Positions 45,935 through 54,280 of a stretch of 64,000 bases of DNA are shown here, one piece after another. How positions within the stretch are numbered: position 1 is the stretch's first letter; each line of letters begins with the position of its first letter. A program made the position numbers and the translations under genes. This DNA is from Chryseobacterium oryzae. Its GTDB lineage: Bacteria; Bacteroidota; Bacteroidia; Flavobacteriales; Weeksellaceae. Location: contig NZ_CP094529.1 of NCBI RefSeq assembly GCF_022811665.1, positions 1,364,001 to 1,428,000 on the forward strand. Direction: 5' to 3'. The notes below the pieces were generated by a model, which saw only the letters and a program-made list of their open reading frames with translations, had not been told where the DNA came from and searched no databases.

Positions 45935-46633
45935 TTATATTTTAATTAAAATTCCAGTTAAAATTGCCATTCCGAAACTTAATAAAGTCCCGATTAATAC
46001 ATATTCTGTAAGTTTTCTCTGTTTTGCCTGTGCCAAGTCGCTGAATCTGAAAACAGATTTCGCAGCAATCATAAAACCTACTCCTTCCCAGTGGTTTACG
46101 GTTATGAAGGTAAAAACCATTAATCGCTCTAATATTCCAATATATTTTCCTGCATTCGAGAGAGATTCATTCTGATTGTTTCCTTCTTCTTCTGTTACGG
46201 GAGTCCAAGATGATAATAATATCTTTATAAAAATTGATGCAGGTGTTGTTAAAAATATAACAGCCATCAAAATTTTTAAATAATTATGATTTTTAAATAC
46301 TTCAAGATTAAATTCCTTAAAATAAAAAGAAAACAAAGCAATCACCAAAAGGTGTAATGCCTGATCGATAAAAAACCAGTTTTTTTTGGTTTCAGCAGTT
46401 TGAAATTTTAATTTACAGACATCTATAATGAAATGCGAAATTCCCACTCCAACAGCAACCCACCAAAGTTCAAGATTCCAAAGGAAAATAAAACTCAGAA
46501 TAGTGTGAATGAGTACATGAAAGTATAAATATTTGCTTTTCAGAATTTTACTTTCTTTATCTGCAACCCAAGCGTTTGGCTGAAGAATAAAATCTCCAAT
46601 TAAATGTGCTGATATGAGTTGTGCGAAAATCAT
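45935..46633 (-). CDS. DUF3307 membrane protein
   Basis: A 232-aa protein with about six membrane helices and the DUF3307 start LISAHLIGDFILQPNAWVAD. It is 3 bp downstream of the SatD-like gene. This pairing of DUF3307 and SatD recurs in bacteria; the function is unknown. Confidence 0.9.
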   Translation of the reverse strand: MIFAQLISAHLIGDFILQPNAWVADKESKILKSKYLYFHVLIHTILSFIFLWNLELWWVAVGVGISHFIIDVCKLKFQTAETKKNWFFIDQALHLLVIALFSFYFKEFNLEVFKNHNYLKILMAVIFLTTPASIFIKILLSSWTPVTEEEGNNQNESLSNAGKYIGILERLMVFTFITVNHWEGVGFMIAAKSVFRFSDLAQAKQRKLTEYVLIGTLLSFGMAILTGILIKI

Positions 46634-46636
46634 TTT

Positions 46637-47242
46637 TTAAAGCTCTGAAATTTTCTTTTTAAAATACTGATTGGTTTCTACGATAAGTTCGTAATTGGCA
46701 CGTTTCAGCCTTTGGCTTACAGAAGATTGCGAAATATTGAATTTTTTTGCCAAATCTTCCTGTGTACTGTTGGGATTCATAATCATTTCGTGGATGATTT
46801 CTGAGGTAGCCATTGTCCAGTTATCAAAATCTTTTGAAGCCCATTTCAGAAGGATATTCAGATCGCAGTCTACAGAATCGTTGGATGTTTTTATAGAAAC
46901 GGTATGTCCGTCACTTTTCAAGTCATTGAGTAATCTTCCTGAATTTACATAAGCAGATCCGTTAGATTCGGTGATTTTTTCGGAAGAAAAATTTTCGTCT
47001 CCGATGCCAATGGCAATTCTAACGTCTAAATTTTCCTGACTTTTTATTAATGATTTTATGGCTAAAAAACACCAAAAAACATCATCTATTTTGCATTTCA
47101 GCTGAAATTCGTCTCCTCTGTAAATTTCCCATACTTTTGGTGCACTTCCCCATTTTTCAAGAAGATTTTTAAGTCTGGTAATCCATACTTCTGTAGCAGA
47201 ATGCTGTGAATTGATAATATCTCCGGTAATAACGGCAATCAT
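46637..47242 (-). CDS. SatD-family protein with C-terminal HTH
   Basis: A 201-aa protein beginning MIAVITGDIINSQ (SatD family), with IYRGDEFQLKC in the middle and a C-terminal winged or sigma-70-region-4-like HTH (NPNSTQEDLAKKFNISQSSV then SQRLKRANYEL). The HTH suggests DNA binding; four CTTATAAA-type words upstream (47264-47363) are candidate binding sites for autoregulation, an inference. Operon with DUF3307. Confidence 0.88.
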   Translation of the reverse strand: MIAVITGDIINSQHSATEVWITRLKNLLEKWGSAPKVWEIYRGDEFQLKCKIDDVFWCFLAIKSLIKSQENLDVRIAIGIGDENFSSEKITESNGSAYVNSGRLLNDLKSDGHTVSIKTSNDSVDCDLNILLKWASKDFDNWTMATSEIIHEMIMNPNSTQEDLAKKFNISQSSVSQRLKRANYELIVETNQYFKKKISEL

Positions 47243-47263
47243 TCTGCAAATATAATCATTATA

Positions 47264-47363
47264 ACTTATAAATAAAAACTATAAGTAAAAAACCTTATAA
47301 ATAGTCATTATTATGTGTAAAGCTTATATCATGTAGATCCATCAACAAAATATGGTTTATAAG
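47264..47363. promoter_or_regulatory. Candidate operator array upstream of satD-like gene
   Basis: Four related words: CTTATAAAT (47265-47273), inverted CTATAAGT (47279-47286), CTTATAAAT (47294-47302) and inverted TTTATAAG (47356-47363). They lie 22-121 bp before the start of a gene with an HTH domain. Their spacing of about 14-15 bp for the first three, close to 1.5 helical turns, suits cooperative binding. Confidence 0.5.
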
Positions 47364-47437
47364 TTGTGAATTTTAACATTAAGTTCATCAACCGTATAAA
47401 AAATATTGTCTACATTTACTCTGCAAAACAAATCCAA

Positions 47438-47528
47438 ATGAAATTTACTTTTGCTTTTTTCGTACACGAAATTGCAATTAAGTTTAAAATAAAAATTTAA
47501 GCACAGCATCGTCGGCTGTGCTTTTTTG
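47438..47528 (+). ncRNA. Candidate small RNA or 20-codon gene ending in a terminator
   Basis: On the plus strand, opposite to all neighbours, ATG 47438 opens MKFTFAFFVHEIAIKFKIKI with its stop at 47498-47500. A strong hairpin AGCACAGC / GCTGTGCT (47500-47522) with T6 follows directly. A terminator with no annotated gene upstream implies a short plus-strand transcript. Whether it acts as RNA or peptide is open. Confidence 0.35.
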
Positions 47529-47566
47529 TTGTTGTCTAACTAAAAAATGAGATGTTTTTATCTACT

Positions 47567-47597
47567 GAGTCCGTTCCTAAAGAGCGGACTCTTTTAT
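47567..47597 (+). terminator. Second plus-strand terminator-like hairpin
   Basis: GAGTCCG / CGGACTC with an 11-base loop and TTTTATT after it, 45 bp beyond the first hairpin, on the strand that has no gene here. A second small transcript or a backup terminator is possible. Confidence 0.5.
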
Positions 47598-47632
47598 TGT
47601 GAATATTTCTTTTCCACTGAAGAAAATATGAT

Positions 47633-47942
47633 TTAAGAAGAAAAAAATTCACCAAAATACCACAAAATACCTGAAGGATCGTGCACAAAACATTCTTTTC
47701 CCCAATCCATCATTCTAACAGGAGTTAATTTTACACCAGAATACTTTTCTGTTAAATTTAAGGAGACTAAATCATTCCAAAATTTGTCTGTATCTTCAAC
47801 TTCCACAAAAATCATGGTATTATCTATCCATTCTTTAGCATTGTAATCCTGAAGGTAAAACGCAAAATTTCCTTTGATAAAAACTGATTTCAAAATTTGA
47901 AGCTCCGATGAAAGGTCTAATCGATTTTATACTGATGTCCAT
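47633..47942 (-). pseudogene. VOC (glyoxalase-fold) protein, internally deleted and frameshifted
   Basis: ATG 47942 opens MDISIKSIRPFIGASNFEIS, a typical VOC start, and the following frame continues VFIKGNFAFYLQDYNAKEW, then FVEVEDTDKFWNDLVSLNLT, WGKECFVHDPSGILWYFGEF. The ~25 residues between (usually RNFYxxLGFE...) are missing and the frame changes at the joint. The isolated 86-codon ORF that starts at TTG 47893 is thus not an independent gene. It lies 3 bp after the M28 gene, so it was probably its operon partner. Confidence 0.7.
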
Positions 47943-47945
47943 CCG

Positions 47946-48983
47946 CTATTTTTTATCTACAACAATTCTTTCTTTACGATTTGCCAGTTCCCAGGCTGTT
48001 GCGAAAATAAGCTGAGTTCTTTTTTGCAGTAAAGGAAAATCTATTTTTTCTACATCATCTGTTGGCTCATGATAATCTTCGTGAATTCCGTCAAAGAAAA
48101 ATGCAACCGGAATATTATGTTTGGCAAAATTGTAATGATCTGAACGGTAATACAGTTTTTCAGGATCATTAGGATCATCGTATTTGTAATTCAGTTCAAG
48201 ATTGTTAATCTTGATGTTTGCTTCTTCAATAATGGTTTTCAACTGTGAACTCAACATTTCTGAACCAATTACATACACATAATTTTTGCCTCTATTTTCC
48301 GGATCATCCCGACCAATCATATCAATATTAAGATCGGCAACCGTATTCCCAAGAGGAAAAACAGGATGATCTGAATAATATTCGGAGCCAAAAAGCCCAT
48401 GTTCTTCACCGGTTACATGCAGAAAAAGTATAGATCTTTTGGGGCCATTTCCTGCCTTTTTAGCCGTCTGAAAAGCTTTTGCAATCTGCATAACTGCTAC
48501 AGTGCCGCTCCCATCATCATCTGCACCGTTATAAACAACATTATTTTGTGTTCCTACATGATCGTAATGGGCAGAAATCACAATAATTTCCTCCGGTTTT
48601 TCGCTTCCCTCAATAAAGGCGAGAATATTTTCGGAATCGGGTAAATTAGAACCACCTTTTTGTTGCATATAAGATGCAGGAACTTTCTGATAATAAGATC
48701 CCAAAGACTTTGGAAAAGAAATCCCAAGATTTTTGTAAAAACGAATCATATATTCACCTGCTTTTTTCTGTCCGCGACTTCCGGTATCTCGTCCTTCCAT
48801 TTCATCGGAGGCAATAACGGTTAAATTTTGCTTTAAATCCTCAAGTTTAATTTCTTTAAAGGCAGATAAAAAACCAATCTCTTTCGGATTTTGTTTTTCC
48901 TTATTTACTTCATTATTAACTTGTGTAGTAACACAGCTCAACAACAAAGAAATGGCTAAAAGCGGAATGAATATTTTTTTCAT
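47946..48983 (-). CDS. M28 family metallopeptidase lipoprotein
   Basis: A 345-aa protein with lipobox LLLSCVTT (Cys17). The M28 metal and catalytic residues are all visible: SAHYDHVG (His, Asp), NGADDDGSG (bridging Asp), TGEEHGLFGSEYY (catalytic Glu and ligand Glu), IDMIGRDD and a late His in EDYHEPTDD. It is thus predicted to be an active di-zinc aminopeptidase exposed on the outer membrane or periplasm, unlike the altered M28-like protein at 33391. Confidence 0.93.
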   Translation of the reverse strand: MKKIFIPLLAISLLLSCVTTQVNNEVNKEKQNPKEIGFLSAFKEIKLEDLKQNLTVIASDEMEGRDTGSRGQKKAGEYMIRFYKNLGISFPKSLGSYYQKVPASYMQQKGGSNLPDSENILAFIEGSEKPEEIIVISAHYDHVGTQNNVVYNGADDDGSGTVAVMQIAKAFQTAKKAGNGPKRSILFLHVTGEEHGLFGSEYYSDHPVFPLGNTVADLNIDMIGRDDPENRGKNYVYVIGSEMLSSQLKTIIEEANIKINNLELNYKYDDPNDPEKLYYRSDHYNFAKHNIPVAFFFDGIHEDYHEPTDDVEKIDFPLLQKRTQLIFATAWELANRKERIVVDKK

Positions 48984-49094
48984 AGAAATTATTTGAAGTT
49001 TTAAAATATTATACTTGAAATTATTAATCAGTTAAAAAGAAGAATATTTATAAGTCTATTTTGCTTTAAAATTAACAAAAAAAATCAAATTGTT

Positions 49095-49122
49095 TTGCAG
49101 ATATTATTTTTTTATATATTTG
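49095..49122 (+). promoter_or_regulatory. Promoter of aminotransferase gene
   Basis: TATATTTG at 49115-49122, with TTG 17 bases upstream (49095-49097) or 22 bases upstream (49090-49092); the start is 12 bp downstream. Confidence 0.65.
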
Positions 49123-49134
49123 ATATAAGACTAT

Positions 49135-50274
49135 ATGGCAAAAATTTACGAATTTAATGACTTTACGTTTTTTACTGAAATGTCGGAGTTGGCTTCGAGA
49201 CATCAAAGTTATGATTTGTCGTTAGGACTTCCCGATTTCGAGGTAGATTCTCGGCTGAGAGAGTATCTGAAAGAAGCGGCAGATTTATGTTCGCACCGTT
49301 ATGAATCTCTTACGGGAAATGCAATGTTAATTGACGGAATTATTACTCTGCATTCTAAAAGAAATCATCGTTTAGATTTAAAAAAGGAAGAAATTAATAT
49401 TGTTCCCTGCTCTACTTTTGCGTTGTTTACAGCTTTAAAATCTATCCTTAATTTTGGAGATGAAGTTATTGTTATTCAGCCGTCTTATTATACTTATGCT
49501 CCTTCTATCACAATTAATGGTGGAATTCCCATTTATTATGACCTTGAAGAAGATTTCAGTGTAGATTGGACAAAACTTCGTGATTGTATTTCGAAAAAAA
49601 CGAAAGCCATTATTGTAAATTCACCCCAAAATCCAACGGGTAAAGTCTGGAAAAAGGAAGACTGGGATCATCTTTATGAAATTATTAAGAACGAAGAAAT
49701 TTATTTGATTTCAGAGGAAATTTACGACATTTACTGTTACGATTCTGTATACCATTACAGTTCTTTTCTTCATCCGGAGCTTAAAAAAAGAACATTCTGT
49801 ATATTTTCTTTCGGGAAAATGTTTCATGCAACAGGCTGGAAAGTAAGTTATCTTATAGCAGCTGAAAATCTGTTGGAAGAATTCAGAAATTATCAACAAT
49901 ATATTTCTTACAGTACCAATGCTCCGTGCCAATATGCGATTGCCAACTTTTTAAAGATTTTTGAACCTGAAGATAACAGAAAACTGATGCAGGATAAAAG
50001 AGATACTTTCAATCATTTGTTGCAATACACCCCTTTGAAAACTGAACAAATCGCAGAAGGTGGTTTTTTTCAAATCGTTAATTTTCGTGAAGTAAATAAA
50101 AAAATGACGGATGTTGAATTTTCTAAATGGCTTACTGTAGAAAAGAAAGTATCATGTTTACCACTTTCAGCATTTTATAATTCCAAACAAGATTCTGATT
50201 ATATAAGATTCAGTTTTGCAAAAAAGGATGATGTCATTATTCAGGCTCTGGAGCATTTAAGCAGAAACCTTTAG
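49135..50274 (+). CDS. Class I/II aminotransferase, methionine-aminotransferase-like, divergent active site
   Basis: A 379-aa PLP-dependent fold. The PLP lysine is Lys228 in SFGKMFHATGWKVSY, Asn in NSPQNPTGKVW is kept, and Arg in YIRFSFAKK is kept. The pyridine-nitrogen Asp, usually SDExY, reads SEEIYD (Glu194), and the usual GATEAL phosphate loop reads PCSTFAL. Closest architecture is the YbdL/methionine aminotransferase type. The substitutions leave activity uncertain. Monocistronic with its own promoter. Confidence 0.85.
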   Translation: MAKIYEFNDFTFFTEMSELASRHQSYDLSLGLPDFEVDSRLREYLKEAADLCSHRYESLTGNAMLIDGIITLHSKRNHRLDLKKEEINIVPCSTFALFTALKSILNFGDEVIVIQPSYYTYAPSITINGGIPIYYDLEEDFSVDWTKLRDCISKKTKAIIVNSPQNPTGKVWKKEDWDHLYEIIKNEEIYLISEEIYDIYCYDSVYHYSSFLHPELKKRTFCIFSFGKMFHATGWKVSYLIAAENLLEEFRNYQQYISYSTNAPCQYAIANFLKIFEPEDNRKLMQDKRDTFNHLLQYTPLKTEQIAEGGFFQIVNFREVNKKMTDVEFSKWLTVEKKVSCLPLSAFYNSKQDSDYIRFSFAKKDDVIIQALEHLSRNL

Positions 50275-50308
50275 ATAAAAGAAAAATGACCATCTTAAAC
50301 ACAAAAAA

Positions 50309-50330
50309 ACAGATGAAATTATTCATCTGT
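50309..50330. terminator. Bidirectional terminator between aminotransferase and ppa
   Basis: Stem ACAGATGAA / TTCATCTGT with loop ATTA, flanked by an A run (plus) and T-rich DNA. Confidence 0.75.
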
Positions 50331-50359
50331 TCTTCTATTTTATTTTGAAAATTCAAAGA

Positions 50360-50968
50360 CTATCCTCCAAATTTATCCGAATAATCTTTTTTAGATGCTT
50401 CAATTACCTTTTTAGCATGATCTGCACCGTAAATTTCCTGAATTCTGCATTTTGCAGGCTCATCCGGTAAATTTTTATAGGTTAGGAAATAGTGCATCAA
50501 TCTGTTTACTTCAGCCTTTGGTATTTCTGAAATATCTCTGAACTGTCCGAAAACATGATCGTTTACCAATACAGCAACAATTTTATCGTCTGCTTCGCCA
50601 CCATCAATCATCTTGAATCCACCAATTGGGACAGCTTCCAATAAAACACCTCCAGTAATGTTATGAGAACTCAAAACACAAATATCCAAAGGATCGTGAT
50701 CTCCGGTAGTAACATCTGTTGCACCGCTTTCTACAGCAAGTTTCATTACTTCTGTATCGCAATATGTTTTAGGTACAAAACCGTATAATGCAGGGATGAT
50801 ATTAGAAAATTTCTGAGGTCTGTCTATTTTAAGATAACCTGTTGTTTTATCTATTTCATATTTAATAGTGTCTGAAGGAACAATTTCCACAAAAACATTC
50901 ACAACGTTTGGCGAATCTTCTCCCGCAGAAATTCCGTGCCATGGATGGGCTTTAAAATTTGGAATCAT
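50360..50968 (-). CDS. ppa: Inorganic pyrophosphatase (family I)
   Basis: A 202-aa soluble pyrophosphatase that drives biosynthesis by hydrolysing PPi. Motifs: HPWHGISAGED at the start (Bacteroidetes-type), YGFVPKTYCD, GDHDPLDICVL (the metal-binding D-x-D-P-x-D motif with His in the second position of the usual DGDP), and DDKIVAVL. Typical length. Confidence 0.95.
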   Translation of the reverse strand: MIPNFKAHPWHGISAGEDSPNVVNVFVEIVPSDTIKYEIDKTTGYLKIDRPQKFSNIIPALYGFVPKTYCDTEVMKLAVESGATDVTTGDHDPLDICVLSSHNITGGVLLEAVPIGGFKMIDGGEADDKIVAVLVNDHVFGQFRDISEIPKAEVNRLMHYFLTYKNLPDEPAKCRIQEIYGADHAKKVIEASKKDYSDKFGG

Positions 50969-50989
50969 GATTTTTTATTTATTTTTCAA

Positions 50990-51502
50990 TTAAGCAATGA
51001 TTATAATTTCCCTTCTTAAATCTTCAATGGTAGCACCAATAAAATCGTTTTCATTTATATAATTCATAATGAAAACAGTTTTAAATTCATTAAGATCGGG
51101 ATTGTTGTTTAAACTTGTATACGTTTTGTGCAATAAGTCTATAATGGCATTTTTAGAATCTACAATATTCTGCCAAGAATTTTTGGTAATATACAACTGC
51201 TGCGATGCATTATATTCGAATTCTTCGTTGATCGTTTTCTCGGTAAGAAAAATGAATTCGTGCACTGCAAGATCTTTATCGAACTTCAAAATAAGGTTGG
51301 AAGGTTTTATTCTTTCCAGAAAAAGAGTCATTCTTTCGTAAGAATGGGTTTTGTTTTCGGAGTTAGATTTTACAGAAAGCAGTTTTAGCTCCTGATTTTT
51401 TAAATTAATATAGGTATGCACAAACTGTCGCAGCAAAACCAAAAAAGGTATTGCAATAACAAGTGCAGCAGCATACGGAAGATAATCTGAAAAGTTTACC
51501 AT
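50990..51502 (-). CDS. Hypothetical protein with N-terminal membrane anchor
   Basis: A 170-aa protein with one N-terminal helix (about residues 9-27, YAAALVIAIPFLVLLRQF) and a soluble part ending GATIEDLRREIIIIA. No known family recognised. 21 bp upstream of ppa in the same direction. A TAATTTTG box overlaps the start region (51522-51515, minus strand). Confidence 0.75.
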   Translation of the reverse strand: MVNFSDYLPYAAALVIAIPFLVLLRQFVHTYINLKNQELKLLSVKSNSENKTHSYERMTLFLERIKPSNLILKFDKDLAVHEFIFLTEKTINEEFEYNASQQLYITKNSWQNIVDSKNAIIDLLHKTYTSLNNNPDLNEFKTVFIMNYINENDFIGATIEDLRREIIIIA

Positions 51503-51628
51503 AATTTAAGGACGCAAAATTAATAATAAAATATGTTTTCGGAATGCTTTTTCGGATAAATCTTTTTCAGAGTGAAATATATAAATTTTGAAGACATATT
51601 AATGATTATAAAAATCTAATTCAATTTT

Positions 51629-52561
51629 TTAAACTTCAAATAAGGCAGGTCTTTGAGTAACTTCATGATAGCATATACTTTGCTCATCAAAATAATGATA
51701 AACAAGGCTTTTTCTTGTTCTGCTTTTATCAATATGAGGTTCGCCACCATGCAAAATATTGGCATGCCATATTAAAAGATCTCCTTTTTTTGCTCGGAAA
51801 ACTTCTTTTTTAAGACCTAATTCTTTTACTTTTCCCTCCAAAAATTCTTCATAAGCTTTATAGCTTTTTTTACCAATTTTCAGGAAACTTCCTTCATTAT
51901 CGTAATCGGAATTCAGGAAATAAGGAAGTTTATGGCTTTTAGGAATATAATGTAATGCGCCATTGTTTTCGTCTACATCTTCTAACGCGATCCAAACTCC
52001 GAGTAAACCGCCCAACGGATAAGTAGTCATGTGAATGCTGTCTGAATGCGTTTTCTGCTGACTTCCATTAATAAAATTAATGCTCTGAAAAAGTTTGGCA
52101 TCTCCATCCATTAAAACCGATAAAAATTCTAAAAGTTTTGGGTCTGTTCCTATTTTTTTCAATATTTCTGAATGATGAATGACAAACATCAGTTTTCCTG
52201 CATAACGAAATTGTATCGTTCCGTCTTTTAAAAGTCGGTCTATTTCGCTATTTATGTTATCTACCGTTTCAGAACTCAGATAATTCTTTAAAATAAGATA
52301 GCCATTTTCATCGAAACCTTGTGCACTGATCTGATTTTCTTGGCTTAAATTTTTGTAAAATTCAGTATTAAAAAGCTTCTGAGCATTCAACTGTCTTTCT
52401 TTTTCGGGAAGATGTGCAAAATCTTTGCTCGAAATGCTCGAAAAATAACTTTTATTAATCCCAAATTTTCTGTAAAGCGGAATATTATGTTTGAGTTTTT
52501 TCTTATTGAAAAAGTTATAAATAACGTATGGAAGCTTGTAATTACGGATTTTCTTTAGCAT
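51629..52561 (-). CDS. Phytanoyl-CoA dioxygenase-family protein
   Basis: A 310-aa Fe(II)/2-oxoglutarate-dependent oxygenase. The iron facial triad is visible: HSD in KTHSDSIHMTTY, and the distal His in WHANILHGGEPH; the 2-oxoglutarate Arg in KSRTRKSLVYHYF. LGVWIALEDVDENNGALHYI is the typical strand. The substrate is unknown. Followed by a separate gene 74 bp upstream on the same strand. Confidence 0.9.
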   Translation of the reverse strand: MLKKIRNYKLPYVIYNFFNKKKLKHNIPLYRKFGINKSYFSSISSKDFAHLPEKERQLNAQKLFNTEFYKNLSQENQISAQGFDENGYLILKNYLSSETVDNINSEIDRLLKDGTIQFRYAGKLMFVIHHSEILKKIGTDPKLLEFLSVLMDGDAKLFQSINFINGSQQKTHSDSIHMTTYPLGGLLGVWIALEDVDENNGALHYIPKSHKLPYFLNSDYDNEGSFLKIGKKSYKAYEEFLEGKVKELGLKKEVFRAKKGDLLIWHANILHGGEPHIDKSRTRKSLVYHYFDEQSICYHEVTQRPALFEV

Positions 52562-52634
52562 TACGTAAATGGTTCATAAAACAGATATAAATGTAGGGAA
52601 TAATATTTAAAATGCTGTTTAACCAACTATTAAA

Positions 52635-53543
52635 TTAAGATTTCATGATAAATTTCAAGCTAAGCATTTTTTTGATAAGATCTTTTTTGGAATAGCTGAT
52701 GGAAGTATAAGGACGAAGTTCTGGCCGGAATCCACGAAAAAATTCTTCAACATTCGGAATTTCTCCTCCTTCAAAATCAAAAATACGTTGGCTGATATTT
52801 TCTTGTATGCTATGATCTATTAATGTGGAAGCTCCCGAAACTTTTACAAAATCTTTATCGTTAAAAGTGCCTAAAAGTGCAACCGTACAATCATCCATAT
52901 AAGTAATAATTACATTAATTACTTTTTCTTTCAAAAAAAACGCAGATAATTCTATACAGCCATTAATATCCATTTTCTTAAAAATATTTATGAAAGAGGC
53001 AACATCAGCTTCTTTGCTAGCTCCCAAAAAATTTTCTCTGATAAAATTTTCCACTTCGATAAAATTCACCTTTCTGATTTCAGAATTTTTAACAACTTCA
53101 TCATCCAGACGGAGCTTTCTTTTTCTTTTCGGAGAGTATTGCGAAAATACCGTTTTATAATCTTTAGGAGTAATGAGGAAGTTTTTTTTGGTCGTAAGAG
53201 AAGTTTTAAATTGATTAAACTCATTAAAATTGTAAATCCTGATCAGATAATTTTGAGTTAAATACTTCAGAAAAGCTTCATTAATTTCAATATGATCTTG
53301 TTTTGAAAATATTCCTAACTGTTGACAAAGCATTGGGTTATGAACTATTTTCTTTCCCATTTTTTGTACAAACGGAACGGGCATTACCGCTTCATAATCG
53401 TTGTAAATCAGGAGTTCCCAATGTTTATCTGAAGTAATATCTAAGAATAATTTTGTTGCAGAATACTTGCGTTGAACAGAGTTTTCCAGACAATTGGAAT
53501 ATTTTTCAAAATCAATTTCGTGGTACTGTAATCTTCTAATCAT
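52635..53543 (-). CDS. GNAT/FemAB-like acyltransferase-fold protein
   Basis: A 302-aa cytoplasmic protein. The layout, with an N-terminal part PVPFVQKMGKKIVHNPML and a C-terminal half with SGASTLIDHSIQENISQRIF and FDFEGGEIPNVEEFFRGF, resembles the FemAB-type acetyltransferase domain, where FDFEGS..GIxxFKxxFG is the family end motif. It overlaps radC by 4 nt (its ATG lies inside the radC stop region). The acceptor is unknown. Confidence 0.75.
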   Translation of the reverse strand: MIRRLQYHEIDFEKYSNCLENSVQRKYSATKLFLDITSDKHWELLIYNDYEAVMPVPFVQKMGKKIVHNPMLCQQLGIFSKQDHIEINEAFLKYLTQNYLIRIYNFNEFNQFKTSLTTKKNFLITPKDYKTVFSQYSPKRKRKLRLDDEVVKNSEIRKVNFIEVENFIRENFLGASKEADVASFINIFKKMDINGCIELSAFFLKEKVINVIITYMDDCTVALLGTFNDKDFVKVSGASTLIDHSIQENISQRIFDFEGGEIPNVEEFFRGFRPELRPYTSISYSKKDLIKKMLSLKFIMKS

Positions 53544-54217
53544 AATAAACCTTCATCGGCAAAGCTAAGATAAGAGTTTTGAGTAATAATTAAATGATCC
53601 AAAAGCTGAATATTCATCAGGTTTCCTGCATCTTTTATTTTTTTGGTAATACTAATATCTTCAGCACTCGGTTTTTTATTTCCGGAAGGATGATTGTGAG
53701 CAATAATAAGACCTGTAGAAAAATGTTCTAAAGCAGTTTTAAACAAAATTCTAACATCTACAATAGACTGGCTTATTCCGCCTTGGGTTAATTGCGAAAA
53801 GTGAATTACTTTATTGCTTTGGTTTAAGAAAACTGCCCAAAATTCTTCTGTTCTGAGATCGGAAAGATGGATTTTCAAAATATCATAAGCCTCTTTGCTG
53901 CAAGAAATTTGTGGCTTCTCTGGAATTTCTTGTGCAGACCGTCTTCTGCCAATTTCTAAAGCAGTGGCAATAGAAATAGCTTTTACTTCGCCCACTCCTT
54001 TAAATTTCATTAAATCTTTTATGGTAAGAAGACTCAACTGATGCCAATTGTTATTCACAGAATTCAGAATTGTTCTTGCCAGTTCCACAGCGGATTCTTC
54101 CCTACTGCCACTTCCCATAATGATGGCTAAAAGTTCTGAATCTGAAAGAGAATTTTTACCTTTCAGGAGGAACTTTTCTCTGGGACGGTCGTCTTCAGCT
54201 AAAAATTTTATAGACAT
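53540..54217 (-). CDS. radC: RadC family JAB-domain protein
   Basis: A 225-aa protein with an N-terminal helix-hairpin-helix region (LMKFKGVGEVKAISIATALE) and the JAMM motif IIAHNHPSGNKKPSAED. The frame is open to Met 54238, but a TACATTTG box at 54247-54240 would put transcription start after it, so Met 54217 (MSIKFLAEDDRPREKFLL) is chosen. Historically linked to DNA repair; the biochemical role is debated. Confidence 0.93.
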   Translation of the reverse strand: MSIKFLAEDDRPREKFLLKGKNSLSDSELLAIIMGSGSREESAVELARTILNSVNNNWHQLSLLTIKDLMKFKGVGEVKAISIATALEIGRRRSAQEIPEKPQISCSKEAYDILKIHLSDLRTEEFWAVFLNQSNKVIHFSQLTQGGISQSIVDVRILFKTALEHFSTGLIIAHNHPSGNKKPSAEDISITKKIKDAGNLMNIQLLDHLIITQNSYLSFADEGLL

Positions 54218-54239
54218 CTTGTTTGTGTTTTCTTTCACA

Positions 54240-54247
54240 CAAATGTA
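54240..54247 (-). promoter_or_regulatory. Candidate -7 box of radC
   Basis: Minus strand TACATTTG fits TAnnTTTG. It sits only 2 bp before the most upstream ATG and 22 bp before the second, which is why the second start is preferred. Confidence 0.45.
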
Positions 54248-54280
54248 ATAAAAAAAAGCTTAAGAACTTAAGAAGAGATG

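Noticed and set aside
47633..47893. Isolated VOC gene from TTG 47893
   Set aside because: The true start with family sequence lies at 47942 in another frame; this is the second half of a broken gene.
49000..49134. SAM riboswitch before the methionine-aminotransferase-like gene
   Set aside because: The 5' region is short after the promoter (12 bp to the start), leaving no room for one.
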